Assembly: GCA_004026145.2 (NCBI GenBank)
Contig: CP034986.1
Location: forward strand, 16,283,304-16,347,303
DNA length: 64,000 nucleotides
Direction: 5' to 3'
DNA from: Takifugu bimaculatus
Lineage: Eukaryota; Chordata; Actinopteri; Tetraodontiformes; Tetraodontidae
In this document: positions 24,121 to 36,674 of the stretch, in pieces
Layout of the letters: each line of letters begins with the position of its first letter
Numbering within the stretch: position 1 is the first letter of the stretch
Notes under the pieces: model-generated
Databases searched by the model: none
What the model saw: the letters and a program-made list of their open reading frames with translations, nothing else
What the model was told of the DNA's origin: nothing
Made by a program: the position numbers and the translations under genes

Positions 24121-24560
24121 CAGAGGAGCCTATTCACATCATGGGTTTATGTTCCCGACTCGCCTGCCGGCGGCCCCAATCCGGCCTCCTCTCTTTATAA
24201 GGCCTTAATGACTGACCCATTTACATAACTCCCTTCCGGTTTGCAAACGTTTCCCTTTATGAGGCCCTCTTCTGTTGTTTTTCGCTCTCCAGCAGCTCTC
24301 TCCAAAAGTCCCCGCGCCTCCTCGCTGGGACCAGGTGGAGCCCCGCCGGGGCCTCGTCTGAGGCTAAAGTAAACTCTGTCACATGTGGAGAGAGAAAGGC
24401 TGCCACAGTAATGTGCTGATAATCTCTGTCGACAGCATATCTGAGCGCCCCGGCTGCCTGGTGACTGCCGGACGCGTCCGACCATCTGAGGTTCTGCTCG
24501 CCATACGGTAAACACCTCCACAACTAGACCCAGCACAGAGCTTAATCCAAGCCGCTCGTT
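24121..24560. promoter_or_regulatory. Candidate conserved noncoding element
   Basis: GC-rich block flanked by AT-rich homeobox-type sequence. It includes 'ctttataaggccttaatga' and 'cacatgtggag' and a long open frame on the minus strand (24195-24602). No protein similarity is recognised. Conservation was not tested. Confidence 0.25.
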
Positions 24561-25774
24561 CTGCTTTGAATATTTATAATTACGGTGGAATTGTTTCTCC
24601 AAAACACACCTGATGGAAGAACCTGAAAGGAGAAAGTGACCAGGAACAGAGTAGCTTCCAGTTACTGTTACACTTCACACACGACCCACTTTAGCTCCCC
24701 AAAAATGAACATATTCGCAGTTGAGTTTTCCAAGCATTTCCCCACAAATGTGAAAGCTGGAGCACCAGGTCCAACCTCATTTTAAAAACAGGGACGTTTC
24801 TTCAACCAAACTCTCTTGCTCTCCTCTTCCGTCCTTCAGCAGGTCCCAGCACCCCTTCTCATCCTTTACCCAGCCGGCCACTGATGGCAGGGCCCCCCAT
24901 GCAAGGTTTCTTCCTTTTAAAATGGAGTATTTCTTGCTTCTGTTACTTCTTAGACTCTATAAAAAGCACCTACAGACACTAAACTAATGTTCAAAGCTTG
25001 ACACGGCATTACTTTGTGGCATCTGGCGTGGCGTCCTCCCATTTGGCAACAAAATCAGCACGATTCTGGCGTTAGATGCACAGTTTTGAGATGAACCTTA
25101 TGAATCTTAACCTCCGCCAGCTGCCAGTAAGGGACGTGGCACACAGCACCTAATCCGAATTCTTTTTTCCCCCTTTTGTCCCTCTGAATGTTGCGTTTTT
25201 GCCCCATTTCTTTATGAAAAACAGAAGAATTGAGCCCAGGCATGAAATGACTTCCATTGCTATCGCTAACAGAGTAATATGGAACCATATTCCGCAGGAA
25301 GCTCCACTCTGCTACTGTTGTTAAACATGGATGAACATGGATTAATTCATGGATTAATTCCTGGATGAATTCTGCAGAGCTTTCCTCTGCTGTTTCAGAC
25401 AACAGATTCGCCTCATTGTTACAACTAGAAAGCTGACAACAACATGCATAATTCCTCAACACGAACGCCGCCTCAATGTTCTTGAAATTGACTTCCTCTC
25501 CTGGAGACGCTCACAAAACCGGAATGTGACACGTAAGGAGGCGGGTTTCTGTGCCCGTGTCGCGGTGATGGACTGGTTTCCAAATACAAACCTGCACTGA
25601 AACCTGCAGTGCCGCTCACTTCATACCCGATGACATTCGGAGTTTGGAGTCGCGGCGCTCTGGTTTCCGGAGAGGCCCGCGCTCCCTTTGACTCCTTCAT
25701 GTGTGGAGAGCTTTGACACGTGGAGTTGCGGAACTCCTGGAGAGAGACCTCTTCGTATTTTCACAGTAAACAAG

Positions 25775-25960
25775 CCGCTATAAAAGCCGGAGCTCTGAAC
25801 AGTGGCCTCTTTTTAAGGCCATCACTTAAGGGCCCTATTAATAATTTGACAAGTTTTCTCAAAGATTAATTACGGCCGGCCACGGAGCTGCAATTATGCA
25901 GGGTGGAGGCGCTTTGTAAACGTTCTCCAGCCCCATTTCCAGGCCCAATTTTCCACTTAA
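25775..25960. promoter_or_regulatory. Candidate conserved noncoding element
   Basis: A TATAAAAG string lies at 25779-25786, then 'cctattaataatttgacaag', 'aaagattaattacgg' and 'gctgcaattatgcag', a cluster of homeodomain-type cores in otherwise balanced sequence. Enhancer-like by composition only. Confidence 0.3.
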
Positions 25961-28355
25961 CAAGAAGTTACCGGGCAGGAAAGGTTAGCTAACAGTCTGG
26001 CTGATGCATCTTCATTAGTTTTAAGTCTACAACGAGCACTTGAGCCATTTAATTCTTTAAGTTTGGACTAGTGGTGTACTTATTTGAGAAGTGCTACATT
26101 TCCAATTAGTGCATTGGCACGAGAGTGAAGGCTGCTGTTGGCCACCAGTTAATCCAGGGTCATTTTCTTCCTGTATTTCTTCCCGCTGACAGCATCTGGA
26201 GCATGTTGGGAACCTCTCAGTCACCCATGGACACTACAAAAACAGGGTGCCACTGCACTTCTCCAACATCTGCAATTGTCACCCCCCTGGAAAAGTCACT
26301 TTCCACGTGATCCTCTCCCCTGTTGCAGCAACTGTTGGGTGACATCAGCCACTCTGGCAGCGGCGTCGCATCTCGTGGAGGTCGACGCCGGTATGCGTCT
26401 CAATTATAGCAGGCTGATTCTAACAGATGTGTGTACAAGAAGCATTAATCTTCACCCACAGCTATGCACGCCTAGTTGCTTGTTGCCGACAGCTGATATT
26501 CCAGCTGCACGGAGAGACAGGTGGACATATTTGTATCTCACCACTTCCTCCCTCTGTTTCATTAACATCCATGAGACACTAGCTTGAACTGGGAGCCGAA
26601 CAAGTCCCCCAAAACTGTGTTCCTGTAGCTTCACCTCACCTCTGCGGTGTGGATCTGCTTGCTTGCTCATGGACTCTACGCAACGATGGGAACTTTGCAC
26701 GAGCGCTGGTGCTTGAACCAACCAGACCCTGTCTGGCCCCTTCCCGAAGGCTCGGACCCTGAACCTTACCCATCCCCGAAGGGTCAACAGTGGGGGTGAA
26801 GTGGCCAGCAGCAGCCAGACAGAACACATCACCGCTGAGGAGTGAAAGGCTTCTGTCCACAGCAGCCACAGCGGCCTGCCTCTGCATGCGCTTGTGTGCG
26901 CTCGGGAGCGAATACAATGTGGCGAGTGTCTCCGCGGCGTGGTCTGTCAGAGATAAGAGCCACCTGCCCGGCCAATACTGTCAAGTGCAGACAGAGCGCT
27001 CGCACTTGCCACACGCCAAATCCAAGACAAATAAAACCTGTAGATCACTTGTGCCAATACTGACAAATACATCCGGCACCGGCACCAAGTCGTTCCTTGA
27101 TTAGGTGGGTGATTTAATTTGTCGAAAAGTTGTTTTAAGCTTGTGAATATTCTCTTTTCATAGCAGGCTGAAACGTCTCCAACGGGTGCGGACAGACAGG
27201 CGAACAAAGCTGGGATTGTTCCCCGTCTGTCTGTCGTAACAATGAGCCATTCATGTCCCCAGAAATGAGCTCTAATTGATTCCAACTTTACGTTCTGTCC
27301 TACAATCTCCCCGTGTTTCCCGAAGCCGAATCCCCGGTCGCCTTTGACATTCACGTCAAACGCTTAAGAAGGGTATCCGAAAGCCACGGGCCTTCCCGGG
27401 ATAGAGCTTTTGGTCCTCAAAATTCACCGTATTAGGCCTGAGAAGAAGAGTTCAGGTCATCACTGCTAAAATGACGTATAGGGCTGAGAGCGAGCACACA
27501 CAACAGCTTAGCTCTAACAATCTCTAGCCTTCAGGACGTTTGCAGCACGGCTTCAACCAGCTTTGCTCCAAATTAGAGTTTGCGGTCCTGTTGGTGCACC
27601 TTCTTTGTCCAAGTTAAATGTCATTTCAATCAGAACACTGACAGTAAGCTCCCTCCTATTTAACACTCCATGGCGATGCGCATGTTTCTGCTAGGTTAAT
27701 ATCTCTCTCGATATATTACCTCACATCTGGACGGCGTTTTGAACAAAGAAACACACAAAGAAAAAGATGGATAATGGCACAGCTTTATTCATGTGGTACA
27801 TCACATACATGTTGCTTATTGTGCAGATCAGGTGGACGATTTCCCTCTGGGTCGTGTTGATTTTGGGAGGCCGACAACAACACCGTATGCTAACATCGGC
27901 TGTCTTGAATATCTGCCTGTCTACGTAAGGCACAAAGAGCCCACTATCAGTCAGACTGCGCATTCACGTGCACTTCAGATGTGCAGTTACAGACAGTTTG
28001 AGGATTTTTTTTTTTTTTAAGTGAAAAGGACTGATTGTTAAAGGAGACACCAGGCCTTGAGGCGTGGCACGTACCACAGCACCTTGTGATGGTGAGAGGA
28101 ACAGGAGGAAGGAGGATGTGGAGAGGAGGATCGGGTCAACTGGACCTGGCGCGGGGAGGAAAAAAGAGCTGGGGGAACTGGGCAGTTAGTGGGGGGGGAA
28201 TAGAGGAGGGTGAAGCATGAAATGTGTGTGGAGGAGGAGGGGGGGTAGCAGGGGCGAGCACAAAGTTAAGAACAGAGGCCGCTTTGTGGATAGCAACAGC
28301 AACTTTATGGTGATCGTTTGCTGCTCTGTGGCCTCAAAGAGCAGCAGTAGCAGCA

Positions 28356-28407
28356 GTGTGTGTGTGTGTGTGTATGTGTGTGTGTGTGTGTGTGTGGGGG
28401 GGGGGGG
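28356..28407. repeat. (TG)n followed by G-run
   Basis: About 20 TG units with one TA interruption, ending in about 12 G. Confidence 0.95.
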
Positions 28408-30600
28408 TCTCAACAGGGAGGAGCATTCTGCCTCTTTTAAGAATACTGGCTGAGTTCTGCTGGCGGTAACAGAAAGCTCATGTCAAGTAGATCCCTGATA
28501 AGTAACTTCCTCTGTAGCGGAAGGAAGGATTATGAGGAGGCCAAGGAAAATAAGATTTCAGATGATATCCCCTCTGAGTTTTAGACCTCCACCACCAGAA
28601 CACGAGAGCCAAAGCCAGAGATGATCATCAGGACTAATCAGAGGATTTAGTGGCTCCCAATGCATTTAGCAACAACCTGTACAGCAAATCCAGATCCAGA
28701 TCAAACATGTGACTCAAATATTTCATCCATGTCATGCAAAGAATAACACAGCTGTTAAACAGCTGGAGTCTGCAGGCACCCAGCCAGATATGCTACTTTG
28801 CGGCTGCTAGCTAACTTGTTGCTTGACTCCAAATTGAGACTCATTAACTGTAGGTGCGCACAGATGAGGACAGACCTTGCTTAGCCCGGCACGGTGGTAC
28901 AGGGGATCTGCTCCCAAAGAAAACGTTATAAGGTGTGATGTTTTTTCTCATAATTGCATTGGTATGATTTTTGGCGGTGAGGTGCTAATTGTACTACGCG
29001 CTAAAATGCCACAGTTGAATATCATATCAAACTAATTTCAGATCATCCATGCGACAAAAAGAGCACCAATCTTTCCACCCCTTCCTCGACTACGGAGGGC
29101 TCCTCACACCAACACCGGACTCATCCCCCAGGATGCAGATGGGGAACGTGCCCGCGAGCGTGGACACCTAATTTGACACTTTGACTGTGTCAAATAAGCA
29201 AAACTCAAGTCGGCGTGATGATCTCATGGACTGCGTTTCTCATCCAAAACCACAAAACTCACGCCATTTGGCTCATCCACACGCTACGAGTGATGCAGAT
29301 TTTATTTGGAATGCCGACTGTCGCATGCCTCATCTCACCCAAATTTAGATTTTTTTTCTTTCAGATTACTCTGTTGAGTCATTTTTAGCGGTGTTCCTTC
29401 CTGCTTATTCCCATCTCTGAGGGCCCCATTCATCCTTTTTTTTTCTCTCTCTCGCCGCGCCGCCCTCTGGTTATGGCCACATTGAGAGACAGATGACGGC
29501 TTTTGGGGTTTGTAAGGGCCTCTTTCTTTGGGGCCATCAAGCACAGGTGACCACAGGAAGTTGTGCTCAGCTCAGGACTGTCTTGCCACAGGAAAATCCT
29601 GTCGGGACCGACATGATGATAACCAAACACACAAGAGGAGCTCTTGACGCACAAGCAGTCCCATGTGTTCAAATCATCTGGGACCTCTTGGTCATTTGCA
29701 GCATTTTGGACTAAAACCTGTTTTTCTGCGCTGGTGTTCTTGCTGCGATTGGTTTAAGTCCACCGATCTTTCCTCCATCACAGCCCAACAAGCACGAACG
29801 CGCGGCGAATGAGCTCAAGCGAGAGTCTGTGTTCTGTTTTAATCGAGCAGACATTCCAGGCTGAAGAATTCTGTTGCCTCTGGCTCTCGGCCAGCCGCGG
29901 CCCCGCTCGCTGAGACGCCTGGCGGGGAAATGACATGTTAAGTGTGCGTCTTGTTTTCTCTCACCTGGGCGTCCCTGCAGTGAGGCAATCACTGTCTGCA
30001 AAGGCCAACGGAGAATCAGAGGAGGTCGGCCGAGGCGGGCTCCCTTCAATAAACACACACGGGTCTGAAACCTCGGTAGAGCTCCGGCATGATGCAGAAA
30101 ATGAGCCCAACGGAGTGGGATGCGAATCATTTTCAAAAGTCAGTCCTGGTTTTTGCTTCTATTTTTGAGAAGAGAGGAGTGATTTAGAAACCCCGGGAGC
30201 CTTTTCACAGTCTCAGTCTGCTGTGAACAATTAGCCAGCGCAGCGATTTAGGTGACAAAGCTAAACTCGCTAAACTGTCACCGCTGTTGCGACTTCAACA
30301 TGTCTTCCTCACAGCCTCTCGCCTCTGCTGCCTTCAAACGCTCCCTGGAAACGGTGGCTGTGAAGCAGCATGTTTCTCCAAACAGAGCGGCCTTTATCTT
30401 GTGAAATATTGCACCTGTGCCTGTTCCAGAGTGGATAACGCTGGCAGGAAGAATGCCCTCCACACCCCTCTCAAGTCTCTTTCTCAGAGTCTTGTCCTTG
30501 GCTGTTTGGAGTCTGGAGGAATTCCAGTTATGCCGACAATCTCAGCAACCATTGACAAATTTCTGTCTTCAGGCCGGGGGAAAACTCACATACGCGCGCA

Positions 30601-30633
30601 GCACACACACTCACACTCACACACACACACACA
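30601..30633. repeat. Short imperfect (CA)n tract
   Basis: CA units interrupted by TCA. Confidence 0.9.
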
Positions 30634-33203
30634 TTGGCCCGGCTGTTATTGTTGGCTTGTCAGCGATCCACACCTGTGAATGGTAACAAGAGCCTGTGGC
30701 CTGCAGTACTCTCATAGCTACCTGACAGACTCAAGAGATCAATTTCCTTAAGAAGGAGCGGGAAGGGGAGGGGGGGTGACATGGTCAACAAGTTTTACTC
30801 AGTAACACACTATAACTTTGGAAGAAGCACAGCCTCTCTGCCAGCGTGTGTTTCCTGAGTTTTCATTTCATATGCTGTGTATCGTGGTGTTTACTAGCTG
30901 GGCTTCCGTCGCCTGCACACACTTTTGGAATGATCACACCAGAAAGTCTCCGAAAAAAATCCATCGCACAAAATCAGGGATGGCCTCCAGTGGCCAAACA
31001 TGTTCAGGCTGACAACGCTGGCTCTGAATACGTCTGCTAACGGCTGAAGTTAGCGACCGACAGGTTTTCTGTACACTTGGAAACATCGATGGAAGCACGT
31101 CCAATAAGCGAACCAAAAACGAAACACTGAAATTACTGAGAAAAGGAACTCGCAGCTCTTCTGGGTTGGAACAGAGCTCACTTCCTCTCCGACAGGTACA
31201 CGCACTCATGCTGCGGTTTACACAAGTCAGTCCAAACCATTCTCAGTTGCCACGAAAAACAGCCTGAAGCAACAGTGTGCACGACAGCAACACGGCTTGA
31301 AAATGGGCGATCCAATTTGTGGCATTTTTAGGAACAAATGTAAAATAAATAAATAAATAAACGAAACAGGTCTAATTAGACAAATGTTTGTCACTATCAA
31401 CCACAAAATGATAGTAAGTCCAACAAAAACAAAGAGGAGGATGGGAAACCACACAAGGAGTAGTTCAATTATTCAATTATTGGATTCAATTATTTCCTAA
31501 AAATAATTACACGACAGACCAGAAGCGCACTGGAATGTTGCAGGAATCAATCCGCCAATGTACACACACCTTTTCCAAACGATCTCTGACCTTTCAGACG
31601 TATTCAGAGCTGATAATGCCCGGGAAAGGCCCGAGGCCCCGGGCTCAGCCCCAGCAGTGGCTCATCTACGTCTTTAAATTTAAAAACTTTAAATATTGAT
31701 CAGCAGCAGTTCGGGACAAACAACTAAACGTCAAAATTCTGCAGAACGACAGCCCTGCAACAAACCAAATGATGATAAACAGCTGTTAAATGTGAGGCTT
31801 AGATACCATCAGTAAAACGGCGTTAAAATCCAACAACACAGCAACGACACACACCTGACCGACAGGTTCCCAGAGATGGTATACGGGACAGATGTCTCAC
31901 TTCGCTGCAAATCCTGAAAACACGTCACATATACAGTAGGTGTTTTATTTATTTTAAAGTTTTTGAAATTTCATTATTTTTATCCTTCTTATGTTACCTT
32001 TCACACTTGACTCTGCGCCATCATTATGTAGAAGATTGTCACTGTTATTTTCTGTCAAACTGAGCATATCCTCACATCATTAAAAGCATACTTGTTTCCT
32101 AAATAGCTAGATAAAATTTTGAAAACAATACCTGCTAATTAGCAAGAACTTTGAAAAACTCACAAAGTAATTTTATCTAATGAATTTATTTAGTAATATG
32201 ATATGCCATATTAAGATATCTTCACCAGTATCTTTTGAGATCTTTTGACATTTAGATTAAAAAATGTCATCTAAATGACTTGAAATCTGGACAATTTGTC
32301 CCACAAGCTCACTCCCAACCATCTAATATCTAGTTTTAAAAGTTAGGATGACAAAAGAAACCTTCTCTGGCTTCTCTGTTCAGTTTCTTTATGGAAAAGT
32401 CAGATTTTTTTGCTCACCACATCAGTTATGTCTGCAGATTTGACTTGCAAACACCCCTGATTCCCTTCCTTGTGTCGGGATTTGAATAATTTGGTTTTCA
32501 GTGCTACGTGCTTGCGCTCGGGGGCTGTGGGATGGTGTCGGCACGAGAAGCCCCTCTGAAAAATGAGAAGTTGGCTTGCAAATGTGCCCAAGATAAGAAA
32601 AGAGATTACTCACACATGGAAATATATTTGCCTGCTTTGTGTTGGCGTATGAAACCACAACTTTACGCCTTTTTCATGCGATGTCTAATAAATCAATTTT
32701 TCCACACAGTATTGATGGTTTTGTGACCTTCCTGGTTAATATTGACAAACCTTACCTTATTGTTAATTGAATTCCATTAAATGTTCTGCATTTATTGTTT
32801 TTTGTTGTTTGTTTGGAATGTTTTTGGTCTGATTTGTAGCCTTTTAAGTTGAAGCTCCCTGGCTAAGCTGAAAAGAAAATGTCGCTGTAACGACAGGAAG
32901 AGCTCGAAGAGATGAAGTTCATCAAAATCATCATTCAGATGAGTTCCGTGTTTGCACGAGTGTGTCGACAGGATAGTGTGTGAACCTGCGGTTGGTAATA
33001 AGCCACCTAAAGTTCTCTGTCTTACAGCATCTCTCAAAATCTTCACTCGATCTCACACACCCTCCCTCAAAAGCCTGAATTTACGCACGCTAAAGGTGAG
33101 GCGCTGTAGTGAGCCGTCAGACCACACTAATGCCCCTTTTCTCCGTGTCTGTCCTACTGTGGAGAGGAGGGATCAGGACTGCCTTTCAGGATAACAGCTA
33201 AGG

Positions 33204-33204
<1 letters not shown>

Positions 33205-33257
<53 letters not shown>
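33205..33257. repeat. (TG)n microsatellite
   Basis: About 26 uninterrupted TG units. A second, interrupted TG-rich patch follows at about 33356-33390. Confidence 0.96.
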
Positions 33258-33258
<1 letters not shown>

Positions 33259-33734
33259 TGGGTGAACAACAATTGGTGGCTAAGCTGCAAAGAGCCTTGC
33301 AGCCACGGTGTCGCCCATAAATCTCCACTGGCTGTCAGATGAGGCCTGATTGTTTGTGTAAGTGTGTGTATGTGTGTGTATGTGTGTGTTTACATGCGTG
33401 CAGATGAGCCAACTTCCTGTGGTGTACTGAAGTGAAGTGCTGCCGGGAGTTTCAGGCCTCCTGTCAGGCGTCATTATCAGGGCTCAGAGGCTGGATTCCA
33501 CTGACACACACACGTGTGCTACCGTCCACATGTATAAATAAGCTCATGTTTTTTAAATACCCAGCATGCACCTGCAGCCTTCGTCTCTTTAAACATGCTC
33601 AGCATTTCCTACACATGCTCCTCTTTTTGCCTTCCTGAGCCAGAACACGATTTCACCACGTTTCACCACAAAAAGACAAAATAGAAAAAATAGAACGCAG
33701 ACGTTGTCAAGATGGAGGGCAGAGGGCAAGTATG

Positions 33735-33905
33735 GACTGGTTAGAGTGGGAAAAGACATTAAACATACTGGTTAGAGTGGGAAAGACAGCACAGAAGAAC
33801 AAATGGTGGGACAGAGAGGATAAAGAAAGAGAAAAGAAAGAGAAAAATGGTCTGGTTACAGTGAAAAACAGAATATAAATGGACTGGTTATGGTGGGGAA
33901 GAGAA
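33735..33905 (+). repeat. Degenerate minisatellite, unit about 32 bp
   Basis: Two near-identical copies of 'actggttagagtgggaaa' lie about 32 bp apart (33736, 33768), with diverged copies near 33850 ('tctggttacagtgaaaaac') and 33882 ('actggttatggtggggaag'). Confidence 0.65.
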
Positions 33906-35349
33906 CTAAAAGGGTTATAATGAGGTTATAATGTACTGTGGTACAGACTACTGTCACCTCAGTCACCAACAGTCATGGTGATGTCGTCCAAATAGAAGTT
34001 TTGGACCAATTTATTTAGGATTTAACACAAGAGATGAAACAGGACGTTTATTTAAGTCAGTTGTTTGCACAAGATTCTTATTTTAAGCTGCAGGCGTGAC
34101 CTGTAATTCATCTGACTGTAAACAACCGGCGAAGCCTTGAAGATCTGCTGACCTCCATCACGCCTGAGGCTCCTCTTCACGCCGACAGCAAAGCACCGTC
34201 TTGGCTGCGAGTCAGCTCGCCACAGAATGGAGGACAGACTGAATGGAAAGTAAAACCACATCCAGGTGGGGAAGCGCAGCTCTGACCTCGAAGAGCGTGC
34301 ACGCCGCCACCGCCCACATCGGAAAATAAGAAAGTGCAGAGACGACGGGAGTGCTGTGTCTGCTCTCCTGCGACGCCTACGTCCTGGAGCTTTTACGCGT
34401 GTAGAAGGTTCACTCTGGTTGTACTGGTCTCCCAGTTCTCCGCTCTCAGTTGAATGCATCTGCATTTCGAACTTCACACCTTTGACGCCGTTAGCCGTCT
34501 CCCATGGCAACCGTTAGCTCGTGACCTCCAACGAATCTGACCCCCGTGAGATGGAGCCTGCAGGTTTCCACATTTCTGAGGACTTCAGTCAGAGACAATG
34601 GCGGCTTTCACCGCGCCAAACGTCTCCATCGTGGCGGCGCACTTCCTCTGGCCCGGCAGCGCCGCTTCAGCACTTAAGCCCGACCGTCAGTCAGACAGAC
34701 AATGCCTCTGGAGAATAGCCCCACTTCCTTCCGGTCTTCCTGTGCCGTGTTCTGCTTTGGTGAGCAGGGTGAATAGGCCTCTCTGCCCGCCAGCGGCCGC
34801 CAGCCGAGGGGGCCGCGGCGGCTAAAACCAACAAAGCGAGCCGTTCTGGGGCGTTTTAATCCCCCTCGTCCACATCCCCTCCTGCAGTTCTGCTGCCAGA
34901 TCAGTGGAGCAGCCCGCTGGATAAACAGCCGGCCTCCATCTTTGTGATCCTAGATGCTAAATGTCCCCTTAAAAATCCGAGAACAGATCCTGATCGTGAC
35001 CTAACCAGACTTTATGTCTACCAAATGGGATTTTAGGTTAGCGTTCCTTCATGAACATCATTTCACCTTTTCCCATTTCTACGTGCTTCATATTTGATGC
35101 AGGTTCGGTCTCCTTTACCGAGTTCACAGTTGAACTACTGTAGTCCAAATTTTTAGGTGCATTTGTAACTGAAAGGACTTTTTTTTTTTCTTTCAGGTAG
35201 CAGAGGAGCATCGGGGAGCCAAAACGCCCCCTCTGCCCACCATTGAAAACAGGATGAATGCATGCTGGGCTGAATACAGGGCTAAACTGTTAGCTCTTTG
35301 TCATTCAAAGTGATGCTTTTAACCCTTTGCTGTCCCTCTTCCTTTTAAC

Positions 35350-35384
35350 GCCCCCCCCCCCCCCACACACACACACACACACAC
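35350..35384. repeat. C-run followed by (CA)n
   Basis: About 14 C followed by about 10 CA units. Confidence 0.95.
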
Positions 35385-35539
35385 TCCCAGCTGAGATAAT
35401 GAACTGAGAGCAACGGCTTGGGAGGAGAAACAAAAGAAAAATCACTATCATCTTTTTTTTGCCTTTAATGGGAATCGGCCCCCCTTTCCAACACTTCCCA
35501 AGAGCCTCCTGGACAGAAATGTTGGGTGAAAGTTGATAA

Positions 35540-35730
35540 TTGGGTAAAGCAAACAGCTGTCAGTCAAAGGCCAAGGCACGGATAACAAACGAGTGAGTGC
35601 ACGTCGGGGCCGCGCCATTGTCAATCTCGCCTCTGAACGTACGCGGCGCCGTAAACGCATCAATATGTGACAGCCAGGGGCTCCTTTGGCCTGCAGGGAC
35701 GTTGGAGACATTCCTGAGCCTGTATTTTTT
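35540..35730. promoter_or_regulatory. Candidate conserved noncoding element near spry2
   Basis: Balanced, CpG-containing sequence about 1 kb beyond the spry2 stop. It includes 'gcgccattgtcaatctcgc' (ATTGT is a SOX-type core) and 'gtaaacgcatcaatatgtgac'. It may belong to the spry2 3'UTR or be an enhancer. Conservation was not tested. Confidence 0.25.
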
Positions 35731-36114
35731 TTGAAAAAAATGCGTGAAGTTTGGGCGCACGTTCCCATTTAGCTCGTGGCTAAGCTGTGGAGACTGAAGA
35801 ACCCCAACAGATGTGCAGACTCTTCTGCAGCGCAGATGGTTGCAGATGGATCCTCAGGTGAACTTTTCCACGTTTCCTGTGTCTGATCCGTGGAAACCGG
35901 GGAAACAGGCGCCGCAAGCAGGCAGAAAAACAGGCCAAGCGTTTAGTCAGACTTCAAGTGTTTAATTCCAAACGTTAATATATTTGTCTTCTAATTCAAA
36001 GTGAATACGCATCCCAGCATTGCCACTCCTGCACCTCCACAGCCCCCCCAGGTGATGCTTTTTGCTCAAAATAAATATAATTTTTTTTCATTATAAAATA
36101 ATAAAACCTTCAAA

Positions 36115-36115
<1 letters not shown>

Positions 36116-36147
<32 letters not shown>
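36116..36147. repeat. (TA)n microsatellite
   Basis: About 16 AT units, probably within or near the spry2 3'UTR. Confidence 0.95.
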
Positions 36148-36149
<2 letters not shown>

Positions 36150-36674
36150 AACTTTTACTCTAAGCAATGCTGGAATTGGAAAATAGACTTATCATAATGG
36201 TCACTGTACACTTTACAGGCGGAAGGTTGTAGACTCCGTCGGGGACACCGATACCCTCCAGTGAATGCACACGTGTGTGAATGAAGCCGGCTGATTCCTC
36301 AAGGCGCCTCTGGTGCGGCACAACACGGTTCACAGTTGACGTCATATGTACAAAAATAAAACATCTGTCAGGCTCTTTGTCTAACATAGACACTCTTTGC
36401 CATCGCTACATGCAGTTAGCAACAGGAGTCCGTTCTTCGTAGGCGGCGTGTCGACGCTTGAGGAAGTTCCCGTCTGGACTCTGGTAGCAACCATCTGGGC
36501 ACTTGAGTGAAGAAACTTCTCATACCTTGAGGAGAAATTTTGGTTTTAAACGACTACAACGCTATGTTACCTTAACTTTGACGAGGCTAAATTTCGTTCT
36601 ACTGAGGTCTGATAGGCGTCGAGGGCGAAACGCGTTAGCTCTACGTTCAGACTACGACAGCACGTCTTTCTGGT

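Larger units (their letters stand above)
21636..36150. other. Intergenic region between ndfip2 and spry2
   Basis: About 14.5 kb with no exon I can support. It holds microsatellites at 28356, 30601, 33205 and 35350, a short minisatellite at 33735, a near-consensus CTCF motif at 22065, and several stretches that read like conserved regulatory DNA, listed separately. Text near 22840-22890 ('ttcaaaacccgcctcttcag') faintly resembles a LINE end. Confidence 0.6.
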
